From positions 1,494,501 through 1,558,500 of the forward strand of contig JAIWND010000001.1 of NCBI GenBank assembly GCA_025330725.1: 64,000 nucleotides of DNA. The letters run 5' to 3'. How positions within the stretch are numbered: the first letter of the stretch is position 1; each line of letters starts with the position of its first letter. This DNA is from Chlamydoabsidia padenii. Taxonomy: Eukaryota; Mucoromycota; Mucoromycetes; Mucorales; Cunninghamellaceae. The notes under the pieces are model-generated. The model searched no databases. It had not been told where the DNA came from and saw only the letters and a program-made list of their open reading frames with translations. The position numbers were made by a program, and so were the translations under genes. Positions 11,201 to 23,959 of the stretch are shown here, in pieces.

Positions 11201-13356
11201 AAGTTCGTACAAGTGTTGATGACAAAGACCATCCGGTGGGATTTCAAACAAGTCATTGAAGGAGAGATTGAGAGTGCGCAACTCCAAAAACAAAGTGAGA
11301 GGAGACCAAATGTCATCGTCCGTCAATCGGTTATCTCCCAAGAATAGTTGTCGAAGTGAGAGTGAGAGTGGTGGCGGGTGATTGCGTGGACTGGCAAAAA
11401 AGGATGGTGGATTGAAGTTTGGTGGAGCATGAGGTGAAGGTAGGTTATTGGATACAGTGCCGGTCGAGGATAATGAAGAAGATGTGTTAGATGAGGTGAG
11501 TGTCTTGATAGGCAAAGTGTCTGGTGGTAATCGTCGATCGTCAATGTTGTTTCCATTATTGTTGTTATTTTCCGCGGTGTTGCTTTTGTTGCCATTGTCG
11601 CTATCCATGTTATTGTTATTGTTGGTATTTCCTCCGTGACCTTCCAATGGATGAATGAGAGAATTACAAGTGACATCATTCTTTGCCATAGGTACGATTC
11701 CTTGTCCAGCATTGGTTCCCAATTGTCCTTGTAACACATTTTCGGTTGCAATCACCGAGGAAACGACAGCTTCACCTTGAGGAGTCAAAGGTAAATGCAA
11801 GGCGACACCAGGGACAGAGTAAGGTTCAGGGAAGGATTCAAGAAGGTTGGAAGAGCAATTGAGGATCTGGAGTGATGGACATAACCAGATTTCCTTGGGC
11901 AATGTTTTGAGATTGTTTTTTTGAGCATCCAATATCTTGAGTTCATGCAGGTTGGCGATTTCAGGGGGAAGACTGTCCAAGTTATTGTTTTGTACCGAGA
12001 ATCGTACCAATTTGCGCAAAGAGCCAATGCTACTGGGTATACGGTTGATTGTGTTGCTGTCCAAGACCAGATGTTCAAGTAGTGTGGTGTGAATAAAGAC
12101 ATCGTCAGGTAGTGAAGAGAGTTTGCAATTAGACAGATTGAGTTCCGTTAGGCGACTTGACAAGGCTGGTTGAGCAATCAAAGAATCCTCAAGTTTACGT
12201 GTCAAGCTGAATTGAGTGAGATGGTTCTTGTACATTTTAAGACGCCGAAGGTGTAAAAAGTCGTAATTAGCAATGCTGATAGCGTTGTAATCCACCGATA
12301 CCAGTTCCAGTTTAGGCAAATCACATAACACATCAAGGTCAGTGATGAAGTTTTGGCGGACATCCAATTCTTGAAGTTTTTCCAGTTTGGTAAAACACAA
12401 AGGCAGTGGCCCACTAATACGATTCGCAATGGCATGAAGAGATTCTAGATTGATCAGTTGGCCCAATTCATCAGGGAAGGTGTTGATTTTGTTGAAGCTG
12501 ATGTCCAGACATTCCAAGGTGGTGATTTGACAGATGACATCTGGGAATGAAGTGAATGAGTTGTTGGAGATAAATAGAGTTGTCATGTGTTTGAAGGAGC
12601 CGAATGAAGCGGGCAAACTGTCCAGCCTATTGTTGTATACCCGAAGTGCACGCAGTCCTTCGATTTCATGCAGACGAGCATGGTGCAGATCCCGAAGCCG
12701 ATTTCCAGATATATTGAGTTGTTTAAGTGACCGGATGTAACGTGTTGATGTAGGCACAGATGTATAATCGTTGTTGGTGAGCCGTAATTGTTGTAATCCT
12801 TTACACATCTGCACAAAGTCCACCGGAATTTCAATCAAAAGGTTTCTTGACACATCCAGAGAGACAATACGGGTCGCATGCTTGTACAAAAAGATTGGAA
12901 TCGCCGAAAGATTTCTTGCTTGGAGATCAATATGAGCACCAAATTCAGCTTCATCTTGAGAGATGGTTTGGCTGATGTTGGGACCAAAAGTAAACCGAAG
13001 TAGGTAAGAGTTATCTTCACGTCCAACGTCTTCAATCTTGTCATCATCAGTATATCCCATTTGTTCCAAGAGTGTTTTTTGTATTTGAAGTGGCCGTTCA
13101 GTCAATCCAAGCACCCGTTCTAAAAAAAAAAAGTCAATAAGAATAAAATCATTATTAGTATCCCTATTAATATGTGATAAAATTATTAGTTCTTACCTAG
13201 TTTGTGATGCCTTAATACAAGGTTGTACTTTGTCATGTCAGGTAAGAAAAATTTCCCAGCCAGTTTCTGCATTAGTTCCGCAGTGGTTGTGTGTAGAGGT
13301 AGTTGCAAGGTGCCAAATGTTTCGTCGGGACGGAAGATCCGAATACAATACTAATA

Positions 13357-13436
<80 letters not shown>

Positions 13437-15342
13437 GTCTTTTCATTATCAAATACCTTTCAATTTGAGCCATATTACTACTACTACTTACGTTCTTCTT
13501 CTTGATATCATACTTCTCTTGTTCCACCAAAGTATATTCGTCCGAATCATGAGTGTCTTCATCTGCGATGGAAGCAGCAGTAGCATCGACCACAACCATT
13601 ATACCAGGAGGTTGAACAGCCCAACTGTCAGGTGGTGCCCAAGATTCAACATTACTGGACATGTCGGGTATCTAATCATACAAAGATATAAAAAAGTTAG
13701 AAATTATCCACAGAAATCATCGATTAGGCTTACCAGCTGATCACACAAGGTTGTAGTAGTTGTGGAAGGAGTAACAGATGTTGGTTGTACTTGATAATAT
13801 TCGGGATTGACAATGCCGTCCATGCTGGTGAAGTTTTGATCAACTATGTGTACAAAAAGTCAAGAAGGTGAGTATATTGAATGTAATGAGTAGTAAAGAT
13901 CCCCCCCCCCGTTTTTTCACTACTTACGTTCAATATCCTGTAATGTTAATCATTGAAATAGATAAACATGTTAGATTAGTATTTCATTATAATATTGACT
14001 TTTCTTTTCCCCTACTTTAGTTATTATTACCTTGGTGTCCTTCTTTGATCTGTCACCCGAATAGTAGATACTTCCATCCGATTTTTCGCGCTCCTTAGAT
14101 TGCTTTTTACCTGGCTGTTGACCTGCCGACCGTTTCCGTTCATTTGCAGAAGAGGATGAAGTTGATGTGGACATGATACCATTTGCTGAAGAGTATAGAT
14201 TGGTGATAGGACCTCGTTGCATAAACCGTAAAGGATCTTCCATTGGAGCTAGTTCTAAAGGATGTGTGCTGAGCCCACGATGAGAGTAAATATCATTGTC
14301 ATTAGATCGTTTCCGAGGATTGTTGGTTGATATACTAGACGCAGTACTTGGTGTAGAAGATGCCTGAGATGATATACTTGGTGAGTGAGACGACGGAGAG
14401 TAGCTAGTAGAGTGATTTGTTGAATGCAATTCGTTTCGACCTACAAAATACCCCCTGTTAATTTAACCTTTTTAACAAAGCCCATCTTTTCCCTTTTGAC
14501 CTTTTACTTACTTTTTTTCTTTGTAAAGCGACCAAACAAATGGTGCCTTTTCTTGTCTTTAGGAGCAACAGGTTGATCTATAACAAATAAACAGATTAGT
14601 AGGTAATCTCAATTTGTAAGTTTCCCTATCAACTTACCTTGGTCTTGTTTCTGAGGTTCACCAGAGTTACTTCGACTGAGAGGCTTTTGAGGGCTGGTGG
14701 TATAAAATTGTTGAGGTATATTAGTTTCGCCGATATGTCTACCACCTCGAGGAAACGGGACAGGAGTAGAGTTCTTGCACCGAGATGAGTCAGACATGGC
14801 TCCTGTAGCTTCATCTTTAAAAGATACCGACAGATGGTCCCTGTTGAGTGGATTGGATGAAGAAGGTTGAGGTGTGTTGTCAAAGGACCGCCGACGCTGC
14901 ATACCAGGTAGTGTATATGAGGCTGAAGGGATAACAATAGGAGTTGATATTTGATCAGGAGAAGGTAAAGTGCCGGTAGATGAGTTTCGCATATGTCGTG
15001 AAGAGGCCCGTGTACCTGTTGTTGAAGATAGCGTTTGCGTTGGTTTTGGTGATGATAATAGAGGTGAGCCAGCTATATTGAATAAGATATATATTTATAC
15101 ATATAAAGTAAGGGATTAGCGAATACATCATGGAAGAATTAAAAAAAAAAAAAAAGAAGGATGATAAGGAGACAAGAAGTAGTGGGCTCCGTCTGTTTAC
15201 CTCTTGAAGATTCCTGAGAGTGATGACCAAATACGCGCGTGAAGAAGGAATCAGGTTGGTGTTGTTGTCTTGTTCCAGAAGCTGTTTCCAAGGAAAAAGA
15301 AGGAGATTTTGAAACACCAGAGCCCAAAGGTGGCTGTTCCAT
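8257..15342 (-). CDS. CYR1: Adenylate cyclase (fungal Cyr1/Cac1 type)
   Basis: Makes cAMP from ATP for the Ras/G-protein-cAMP-PKA pathway. Eleven exons (15342-15201, 15072-14638, 14577-14512, 14440-14031, 13937-13928, 13843-13734, 13671-13492, 13350-13197, 13119-11001, 10925-9767, 9681-8257) close to 2069 aa in one frame. Order: Ser/Thr-rich disordered N-terminus (1-451), Ras-association domain (about 452-502, IRIFRPDETFGTLQLPL), a long leucine-rich-repeat array (to about 1210), a PP2C-like domain (about 1240-1500, with WDLVMPRF and GLFDGRKN), and the class III cyclase domain from about 1608. The cyclase has both metal-binding aspartates (VFTDIKSSTQFW and EGDAFMVCF) and NKASRICNAADGG. One exon is only 10 nt. 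The intron at 13363 holds a 70-nt poly(T) on the coding strand just before the acceptor. The start at 15342 is head-to-head with the kinase gene. Identity is certain; the small N-terminal exons are slightly less so. Confidence 0.95.
13364..13433. repeat. Poly(A) tract, 70 nt, inside a CYR1 intron
   Basis: A pure A run on the + strand, which is a T run on the coding strand ending a few bases before the CYR1 acceptor at 13351. It can serve as an extreme polypyrimidine tract. The length may be affected by sequencing or assembly. Confidence 0.85.
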
Positions 15343-15465
15343 GGTTGATGATAGTATGCTGTTGTGGCACTGGAATAAATAAATAAAGAAAAAGTGAAAG
15401 AGGAGTAAGTGGAAAGAAAGAAAAAGGTTGAAATTTAATGAGATGCCTTTTCGACTCCGCTTTCT

Positions 15466-15505
<40 letters not shown>

Positions 15506-15635
15506 CTTTCTCAACCTTTTCTTCCTTTTCTCTTCTTAACTTTCCCCTCTCCATCCTTCTTCTTTTCTTCTTCTTCTTCTTCTTCTTCCCCCTTTTGGGG
15601 TCTTCATACCACTACTTTTACTTTTGTTTATTATC
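15343..15635. promoter_or_regulatory. Divergent promoter of CYR1 and the STE20-type kinase gene
   Basis: The two start codons are only 293 bp apart. The interval has a 37-nt T run (15469-15505) and a (TTC)n tract (about 15557-15588). I see no clear copy of the GCGGGATTTGAAA motif here. Confidence 0.5.
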
Positions 15636-18600
15636 ATGTCCAACCAACCACCTTCAGTCTTACTTACTACCTCGGATGAACAGCAAACTGCCTCCTTATC
15701 AAGACGACCTTCCTCTGCACGGTCCATACTAGTACCGTCCAACAAGTCCAGTGGTAACGGTGATCTCTTCCAAGTCTTCAAGACATCAGGTCAACCAGAA
15801 CTTTGCACGCCTACGTCTCCTATACCTACTCAACACCAGCCAGAACTCCCTGTCTTTAACAATGTGGAAGACTTTGAAATGCATCAACCCATTGGTAAGT
15901 ATATGCCTTCTTCATCTCTATACTAATACCTTTATGGACAATAGGATATGGATCTTCAGCTATAGTTTATAGTGCTCTTTATAAACCTTTGAACAAAAGG
16001 GTAGCTGTCAAAATTATCGACTTGGATATGTTTGAACGAAATCAAATCGATGAACTTCGAGTAAGTCTACCGTTAAACATAAAAATAACTCACAACTAAT
16101 CATATGATGTCTTTTTTGTATTTTTATTTTTTTATGATGATGATAATTTAGAGGGAAACTGCATTAATGGCTCTATCTAAACATCCCAATGTACTTCGCG
16201 TTTATGGCTCCTTTGTGAACGGATCAAAATTATACATTGTCACCCCTTATTCCGCTGGAGGTATGTATTATAAGAATAAGATTGGTTATTAACTGTGTTT
16301 TACTAGGATCATGTTTGGATATTATGAAAACAGGCTTTCCGAATGGCTTTGATGAAATCAGCATTGCGACTATTTTAAAGCAAGCTTTAGAAGGAATAGC
16401 TTACTTTCACAAGAATGGTCATATTCATCGGGATGTCAAGGCAGGAAACTTATTAATGGATGACGATGGTACGGTGTTATTGGCTGACTTTGGTGTATCA
16501 AGCTCTTTGATGGAATCCGGTGAACGTGGAAAACGAAAGACATTTGTTGGAACGGTAAAACAAACTCAAAACACAAAAACTTTATAAATAAACCCATTTT
16601 ATAACATTCTCTTTAAAAATAGCCTTGCTGGATGGCCCCCGAAGTAATGGAACAAGCAGGATACGATTATAAAGCTGACATATGGAGCTTTGGGGTGACA
16701 TCGATTGAACTTGCTACTGGTCATGCACCTTATGCCAAGTTGCCTCCTTTGAAAGTACTTATGATGACCTTGTCCAATGATCCTCCTACCATCGATCGTG
16801 AAGCAACTGAATACAAGTACTCCAAGATATTTAAGGATATGGTTGATTCGTGTATGGTAAAGGATCCCGAAAAACGGTAAGATTAAACAAGACAAACAAA
16901 TAAAAAAATAAAATAGGCTTTTATCATTTTAATGATCTTTATAATCAACAAATAGGCCATCCGCGGAAAAACTGTTACAACATCCCTTCTTCAAGCAAAG
17001 CAAGCGAAAAGACTATCTGGTGAAATCAATCTTACAAGACCTAACACCTTTGGAACAACGACCTCGAAGAAAGATATCTCAACGACAGATAACAATCACT
17101 AAAACTGATGAATGGGATTTTGATAACGATGATACCAATGATGATAATCAAGATATACCCATAACTGATAACAACAACGATCCACCATTTCAACAACAGC
17201 AACAACGACAACAACAACAACAGAATCATACCCCGAAACGACACATTTCTTTTGGTGACGTTGTAATACGGAATCCACCTCAACCTTCCGCCATCTCATC
17301 ACCTTCAGCAGCAACAACTACAGCAACAGCAACAATGACCACCATCACATCTGATCAATTATCTTCTTCGACTAGACAACAACCCAAGAAATCCCGGTTT
17401 GTAATCGAAGAAACTTCTTATGGTGATCATCCTGGCTCCATGTTGACAAATTCATCAATGCGATCTCTCAGTCCTCCGGCTGTTACTGATATTGTGGATA
17501 CTAAAGATGACCAAATGGTAAGTTCTGAATGATATGTTTACTAGTCTGGAATAGGATGCTTACTAACTTTATATTCTATATCAAGGATGGCGAAATTACC
17601 AAGGTTGGACGATTCCATATTAATCAATCTGCATTAAGACAACCTAGCTCTGGTGACACTACTCACAGTTTTACTGACTCGGTAAATGATGATAGAAATA
17701 GTCAAGATACCACTGGTAAGATAGAAAACATTTTTTTTTTTAAACATCATATATACTAATAGTCCTATCTCTCTAGGTGATCGCAAATCAAGATTTGAAG
17801 TCCTTGGTCACTCTCCTCAATCATCAACCAGTATCATGCCATATCAAAGTGTACCACTCTCTCGTGAAAACTCGAATCATGGCACTCATGCATCAACACC
17901 ACTACAGCCACCACAACCATCTGCACTATCAAGGGAAGGATCAGCTCGGACAAGATCACCTTTGGCTGAAAGGGAATTGGATAATCAATCAACGGGTGAA
18001 TCAAGAAAGATTGGTCGATTCCAACTTACAACTGGGGGAAACGTGACCGATCCCAGTCGATTTGCTCCTTTGGAAGGTAAGTAAAATAATAATTGTTTGT
18101 ACCACTCTATACTCACTATATGATCATTATTGAAAAATAGGATCACATACTTATGACTCGTCGCATTCCATGTCTGCTTCTTCATCAACAACCTCACCTT
18201 CATCATCATTACTACGTGGTCAACTATTCCGGACGAATACGGGTACAGCACACGATATCACACCATCTACTTTACTATTAAACCAATTTGAAGAACTATT
18301 GCGATATAATGAAACTCAACGTCAACTGATTCAAGATATATACTCTTCAACTGGGTTATCCAAAGCAAAACCGACATCAAACCATTCATCAAAAACAACA
18401 AACATAGTGGGGGAAAAGCCTTCTAGTGATGACTTGCCTGCAACTGTGGTAAAGTATAAATCTAGTCAATCGATTGAAATAACATCTTCTCACCTTGTTG
18501 ATTATTCTTATTCTTTTATCTATAATAGGCTTATTTGGAACAACTTGTCTTGTCATCTACAAAAGAAAATCAGGTACTCCAAAAAGAAAACGATGCTCTT

Positions 18601-18639
18601 CGGCGGGAACTCTATGCTCTACGTGGATCAAACACATAA
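15636..18639 (+). CDS. STE20-family kinase, SPAK/OSR1 (FRAY) type, with RFx[V/I] tail motifs
   Basis: A 798-aa serine/threonine kinase from ten exons (15636-15894, 15945-16060, 16152-16260, 16307-16554, 16623-16876, 16956-17517, 17586-17715, 17777-18076, 18141-18448, 18529-18639), frame closed. The kinase domain spans about residues 85-350: [11 protein letters not shown] (Gly loop), VAVKIID (Lys), [16 protein letters not shown], a [13 protein letters not shown] activation segment, then [14 protein letters not shown] and [10 protein letters not shown], which is typical of OSR1/SPAK. The tail (about 360-798) is low-complexity but contains [21 protein letters not shown] and GRFQLTT. These resemble the RFx[V/I] docking motifs of WNK kinases. 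It ends in a short coiled coil ([16 protein letters not shown]). The true ATG is 15636; the frame opens a few codons earlier only at TTG. The kinase subfamily is strongly supported; the upstream pathway is inference. Confidence 0.9.
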
Positions 18640-18897
18640 ATACCTTCTCCACCCCCCACCCCCCCACCGTCCTTTATTACTTTTTGTTTGTCAAATAAAC
18701 ATTTATTTATACTTTTATATCATATATCATCTAGTTTATTGCATTTGGGTTTATTTGGCTCAAAAAAGGTACAATCTCTCCACATGACCTGAATTTTCTG
18801 TGCGGGGATTTTATATTTTACACTTTTTTTTTTTTTTATCCTTTATCTCCTCCCCTTCTTCTCTTCCTTTCTCTCTCTCTCTCTTTTTTAGTCTCTC

Positions 18898-21709
18898 ATG
18901 GCACAATCCCAACCAACCACTCAACAGCAACTCACGATTGATGGTCAACATAATACTAGTAGCAGCAGTAGTAGTAGTACCAATAATAACAACAACAACA
19001 GTATGTGGGATCAACATCAACTCAGCCAACGTGATAACTTGAAAGTTACAGATCACCCAAGGATACAATTTACTGGTAACAACCCTCGGCCAACAAGTAT
19101 ATCAATGTTAAAACCTCATCATAACAGTAAAAATAGTCGCCAAGAAGAATCGTCAACCTTGGAGCAACATCAGTCCTTCGTCTCTCCTTCCTATGCTTGG
19201 CAGCAACACTCGATGAAACTAGCACAACACATTTATCAGCGCGGACTTTTGGAAGGCATCGGTAGCGACATTGTGGTGAAGATACCTGCTTGGCAAGGTG
19301 AATACCATCTACATCGACTCATTCTGGATCAAAACCCATACTTCCAAACACTTTTCCAAGGTGGCTTCCTGGAATCCTCTTCAAGCGAAATCGTCCTCCA
19401 CTTTGAACAACACCCCTATATCACTGACGACTCCTTCATGTTTGTGCTGTCACGTCTCTATGGTAATGTGTGTGACCCGGATATCAACCTTGACAATATA
19501 CAACGTCTCTTGGCCACCTGCTCCTTCTTCCAACTCGATAGTATGTGTGAACTCTGTGTTGAATTCATCCTACAGACCTTATCTGAACACACTGTCATTG
19601 ATTACTTACTCTTTGCGGATGGTCATCTTGTCTTTGGATCGGATCGGATATGTGATGCTGTCTTTACCTTCTTATGTCGGGAAGCGTATGCTATGGATCT
19701 CGAACGATTGGCTGGTATTCCTGCTGCATGGTTGAAGAAGATTTTAAGCGCCGATTCTCTCTGGGTTACAAGGTAGGAATGGTTGAATAATGCAATGATG
19801 TCTAACTCTTTCTCCTGCTATATAGTGAATACCATCGTTATCGTTTTATACAGGACATTATACAGCAAAGATATAAATTATGGTACCAACAAAATCCCTC
19901 ATCGATCGACAATCAGCAATCTCATCAACAGTCATCACCACGTATGGATCAAACCGACTATTCCTCAGATGAAGACGATATCACAACAGGCCTCAAATAT
20001 GATCAACTGCCCAACAAAAATTATCCAAAAGATTCTAGATATGGCAACATTACACCTTTCTCGTCACCTTCATCATCATCGAACACCCAAAGCAACATGA
20101 TGGAATCGGGGCCAAGCTCAACAGAGGAAAAGAAAAAAAGCAACTTCTCGACTACAAGCTACGATGATGATGGACTAGATGATAAAGAGCTTGACGATAT
20201 TCTAGCTGCAGCTGACGACATTATATCCAACTCGATTCATTACATGCATATGACTTTTGAACAACTGGAAGTCATTCGCCAAGATATCAATCCATTCAGC
20301 GGGAAACCACTTGTGCCTGACTCTATCATTAAGAATGCTCTATGGAATCAAATACAGATGCGGTCAAAAATTGTAATAGCGGCAGAAGAAGAAAAGGAAC
20401 TGGGACTGACAATAACAACAGCAACAACAACAACAACAACAACTGGAGGAATATCAAGGGGTGGCAGGGAACAACATGATCCTTTGGAGGCATACCCTAT
20501 ACCAACCAACGATATCACGGCTTATACAGGTGAATCAACACTTCCTTGTACTAATCTCACAGCAAATCGCAACCCTCACCATAGGACTCATCAATCATTA
20601 TCATTACCTTTGTCACTACCTAGTCAACAACAACATTTCAAATCACCACCCTCTGGTCACCACTCTCTGACATCAACTACATCTGAATCGCCTGGATCAT
20701 CACCTCAGTATGCTCAATACCCTCCATTCAGGTTTAGCGTGGAATTCAAGGATGTGTCAAGTCTCCGAAGAAATGTCCGGGTGTATTCTAAAACTGTGTT
20801 TTATGCGGGGTAAAGGAATAACATTTAACTAAAAAAAGTTGTCTTAATCTTTAACAAAATTTTGTATATTGCTCATAGATCTAATTGGAACATGTACATA
20901 CAGAAAACTCGGTCTCAAAGAAAAGGAATTCTTCAACTTGGTGTCTACTTGCATCGACAATCGATTCACTGCGATAATAATCAACAACAGGATCAACAGG
21001 ATCAACAAAGTAAACACCAAAATCGTCACCACCACCACCATCATCATCATCACCATCATGACTCGAGCAACACGGATCAATCCTCATTCTCCATGTACTC
21101 TGACAAAAGGCTAGTGACAAAGACTTGGTTCAAGATATTTTGTCCCTCAAGGTCACCAAAACATACACTGACATTATTCCAAAGCAGCCCAGATGACTTT
21201 TCTGTGTTGCAAAGCTGGGTAAGATCCAAAAAAAAAAAAAAAAGAGGAGGGGAAATAATGAAACAAGTAATGATCTCTTTCTCTCTTTTTTTTTTTTTTT
21301 TTTTTTTTTTTCTTCGAATGATGAATAGGGTTGGCGTAGCACTGTTTTATGTGCAGATGAAGTCGGCAACAATCACTTTACAAAATTAGCACCAACAGGA
21401 TCTCAACAGGCGTCAACCCATTTGCACTTCTCACCAGCAGCAACAACAACATCACACTCTCCGGGTGACTCGACATTCAACGTAGCATCGGGATCTTTTT
21501 CCTCATCTTCTTCGCCACAATTAAATATAGCCATGGGAAACATCTCCTTGACAAGTACACTATACAGTCAGTCGTCTTCACCGGAAGCAATCGACAACAA
21601 CAGTGCTACTCGAACTCATCAATCCACCCCTTTTGATACGGCAAAACAACATGTGCTACCGTCCTCTGGATTAACCCTACGGTTCTCAGTGGTTATGGGT
21701 CACATTTAG
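18898..21709 (+). CDS. BTB/POZ-domain protein with low-complexity linker
   Basis: Four exons (18898-19772, 19826-20809, 20879-21218, 21329-21709) give 859 aa. An N-terminal Gln/Ser/Asn-rich stretch leads into a BTB fold at about residues 105-215: LLEGIGSDIVVKIP, EYHLHRLILDQNPYFQTLF and YGNVCDPDINLDNIQRLL. A BACK-like helical region follows. After an acidic/Ser linker (about 345-580), a second globular-looking region starts at RFSVEFKDVSSLRRNVRVYS and continues across two introns (GSNWNMYIQKT, LQLGVYLHRQS, WGWRSTVLCADEVG). It is interrupted by a Gln-rich stretch and eleven consecutive His. BTB proteins of this kind often serve as adaptors (for example for Cul3) or scaffolds. The layout resembles germ-cell-less-like fungal BTB proteins, but I cannot name it precisely. 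Confidence 0.82.
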
Positions 21710-22598
21710 AATAGATTTATTTGTCTTGCCTGTTTATACCTATACATCATTCAATAGTTTATGCCCTCACATCACCTTTCTAACACAATTTTAACTATAT
21801 AAATCACTTTTTTTTTTTTTTTTTACTTGTTTTGTCAAAATAAAATAAAACTTTTATACATATTCTAAACAATGAATACATTGATCATGCATCTGGACTA
21901 CATGTCAGCATTGAAGGGCAAAATGGATATTGACAATAGAACAAGACGCCCGCCAGACTACAACCAACTTAGACGGGTTCCTTTTTAATCACAGCTCACA
22001 TGCATTTTTTTTATCTTCGATTATACCATGATCTTACGATTAAAATAGGTGTACGTGGTTTCCTTTTTTTTTTCTCTACCATCGCTTTATCTATTTCAAT
22101 TTTCTTTTTGGCTAGAATCACATGATACGATAACGATGGGGCGGGATTTGCAACTTGCATGAATTGTCGGGATTTGAAATGTGCCCGTTTCTTGGAGAAC
22201 TAATTCCTAACACATACTATAGAATCCACACTGACATAAAACCTGTCATTTTTCAAGGCTTAGTGTCTATAGTAGCTGATGTATTAGACTGTACAAACAC
22301 TTAATCCCCCAAGTCGATGTACCACATTTTCAGGAATCATTCGCAGTGTTGGCCCTCCTATTGCTCCAACCCCGTTAAAAGAGACAAACATTGCAAGTAT
22401 TTTATAATATGCCATTTTTATTATTTGAATGTAGGAGATAATGTATAAAAATCCCCCCCCCCAAAAAAAAACCCATCATTAAACCATTTATAAATGTTAT
22501 CAAAGGATAAATCTAACTAATGATAAACTAATGGCTATAAAATACAGTTACAAGATATATATCATCAATGATCTATTCTAAGTAAGGGAGTTTTCCAA
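21710..22598. other. Intergenic (convergent 3' ends), two motif copies
   Basis: There is no gene here. Two copies of the recurrent motif lie close together: GGCGGGATTTGCAA at about 22139-22152 and GTCGGGATTTGAAAT at 22166-22180. They lie between two convergent 3' ends, away from any start codon I can see. A C run and short A/T runs are also present. Confidence 0.5.
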
Positions 22599-23589
22599 TT
22601 AGGCTTCCCAAGAAGAAGGAGCGGCAGCAGCAGCATCATCGGCCCAGTCAGAAGAAGCAGTTTGAGCGTTCCAGTCAGCAGCAGCGGCAATACCAGCAAC
22701 ACCTTCAACAGCGGAACCTTCAACACCCCATTCAGTAGTGCCGAGTTCGGCGTTGAATTCACCATTGTCATCACCGAAAGGAGCAGCTTCTTGATCCTTT
22801 TGTTCTTCTTCGGGATCACGGAAGAAGAACATATCGACCATAACATCCCAAGCTTGAGCATAGTCGAGAGAGCCACGGAGACGGAGGACGGCACGGGCCA
22901 ACAACCAGTAGATCAAACCGAGAGCATGCTTACCCTTGTTGTTGGTAGGGATGACGACATCAACGTATTGCAAGAGAGAGTCGGTATCGGCCAAAGAGAT
23001 GACAGGGATGTTGACATAAGAGGCTTCCTTGATGGCTTGGAAATCAGTACGAGGGTCAGTGCAGATCACCAAACGGGGTTCACGGAAAGAGCGGGTGATG
23101 TAATTGGTGAAGGTACCAGGAGTGAATCGACCGACGATGGCTTCGGCACCAATGTACTTGGCAAACTTCAAGGCAGCACGGTGACCGTAAGGACGAGCAG
23201 AGATCACGACGATATCCTTGGGGTTTTCAATGGCAGCAATGACACGAGCAGCAAAGATGAGCTTTTCCCAGGTCTTACCGAGGTTGATCAAGTTGACACC
23301 TATATGAGATTACAAACAAGTTAGATGATTATCCTTCTCCTCTTTTTTTCTTTTTCTTTTTGCTTTGCTTTGTTTTTACTTACCATCAGCACGACGCTTG
23401 TAGACGTAAGGAGTCATACGGGTGTTGACGTTCTTGGCACCAATGTGGCATTGAGCACTCAACAAGAGTTGAATATCTTCTTCGGTAGCATTTAAAACTG
23501 CGAATTGTAAATAAAAAGCAATAGTTAGACATGCAGTTAATATGATGGTATATATTCTGTTAATGCTTACCGGCAGGGACACGAGACAT
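22599..23589 (-). CDS. RPS0: Small-subunit ribosomal protein uS2 (RPSA/Rps0)
   Basis: The 277-aa structural and assembly protein of the 40S head, binding near the mRNA exit. Coding exons are 23589-23571, 23497-23384 and 23299-22599. It starts [19 protein letters not shown] and contains the family core [35 protein letters not shown] and [13 protein letters not shown]. The acidic Ala/Trp tail ([15 protein letters not shown]) is typical of eukaryotic RPSA. An untranslated first exon is likely: a GTAAGTATAA donor at 23780 pairs with the TTTAG acceptor at 23599, just upstream of the ATG. That 5'UTR intron holds a CCAT-rich tract. Confidence is very high. Confidence 0.97.
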
Positions 23590-23675
23590 TGTGTAGTTCT
23601 AAACAATAAAATGTAAAATGAATTAGTTAATTACCGTAGTCATTCCCGCACCCCCTCTAGATTTATTGCTACCAT

Positions 23676-23748
23676 CCGTCCATCGATCCATCATAATATC
23701 ATCCATCCAATTTATCTCCTTTTATCCAGTTGTCCATCCATCCAATAC
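23676..23748. repeat. CCAT/GGAT-rich tract in the RPS0 5'UTR intron
   Basis: Imperfect tetranucleotide repeats (CCATCC, GATCCATC, CATCCATCC) lie inside the inferred intron 23780-23599 of RPS0. Comparable perfect tracts occur in intron 1 of the other two ribosomal-protein genes. Confidence 0.75.
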
Positions 23749-23959
23749 GTTTGTTTCCCTTCATTCATAGTTATACTTACTTTGATGGTGGGGTTTAAAG
23801 AGAAGGAAAACAATCAGGATGCCAAAAATCGATCTGTGGTATCATTCAAATCGGAGTTTCACTATTAAAAACCCGTCTGTCAAAAAATCCAAACCGTAAA
23901 TCCAAACCACATATAATACCAAGTGCTTTATGATCTGACCTACTAAAAAAATATTTGAT

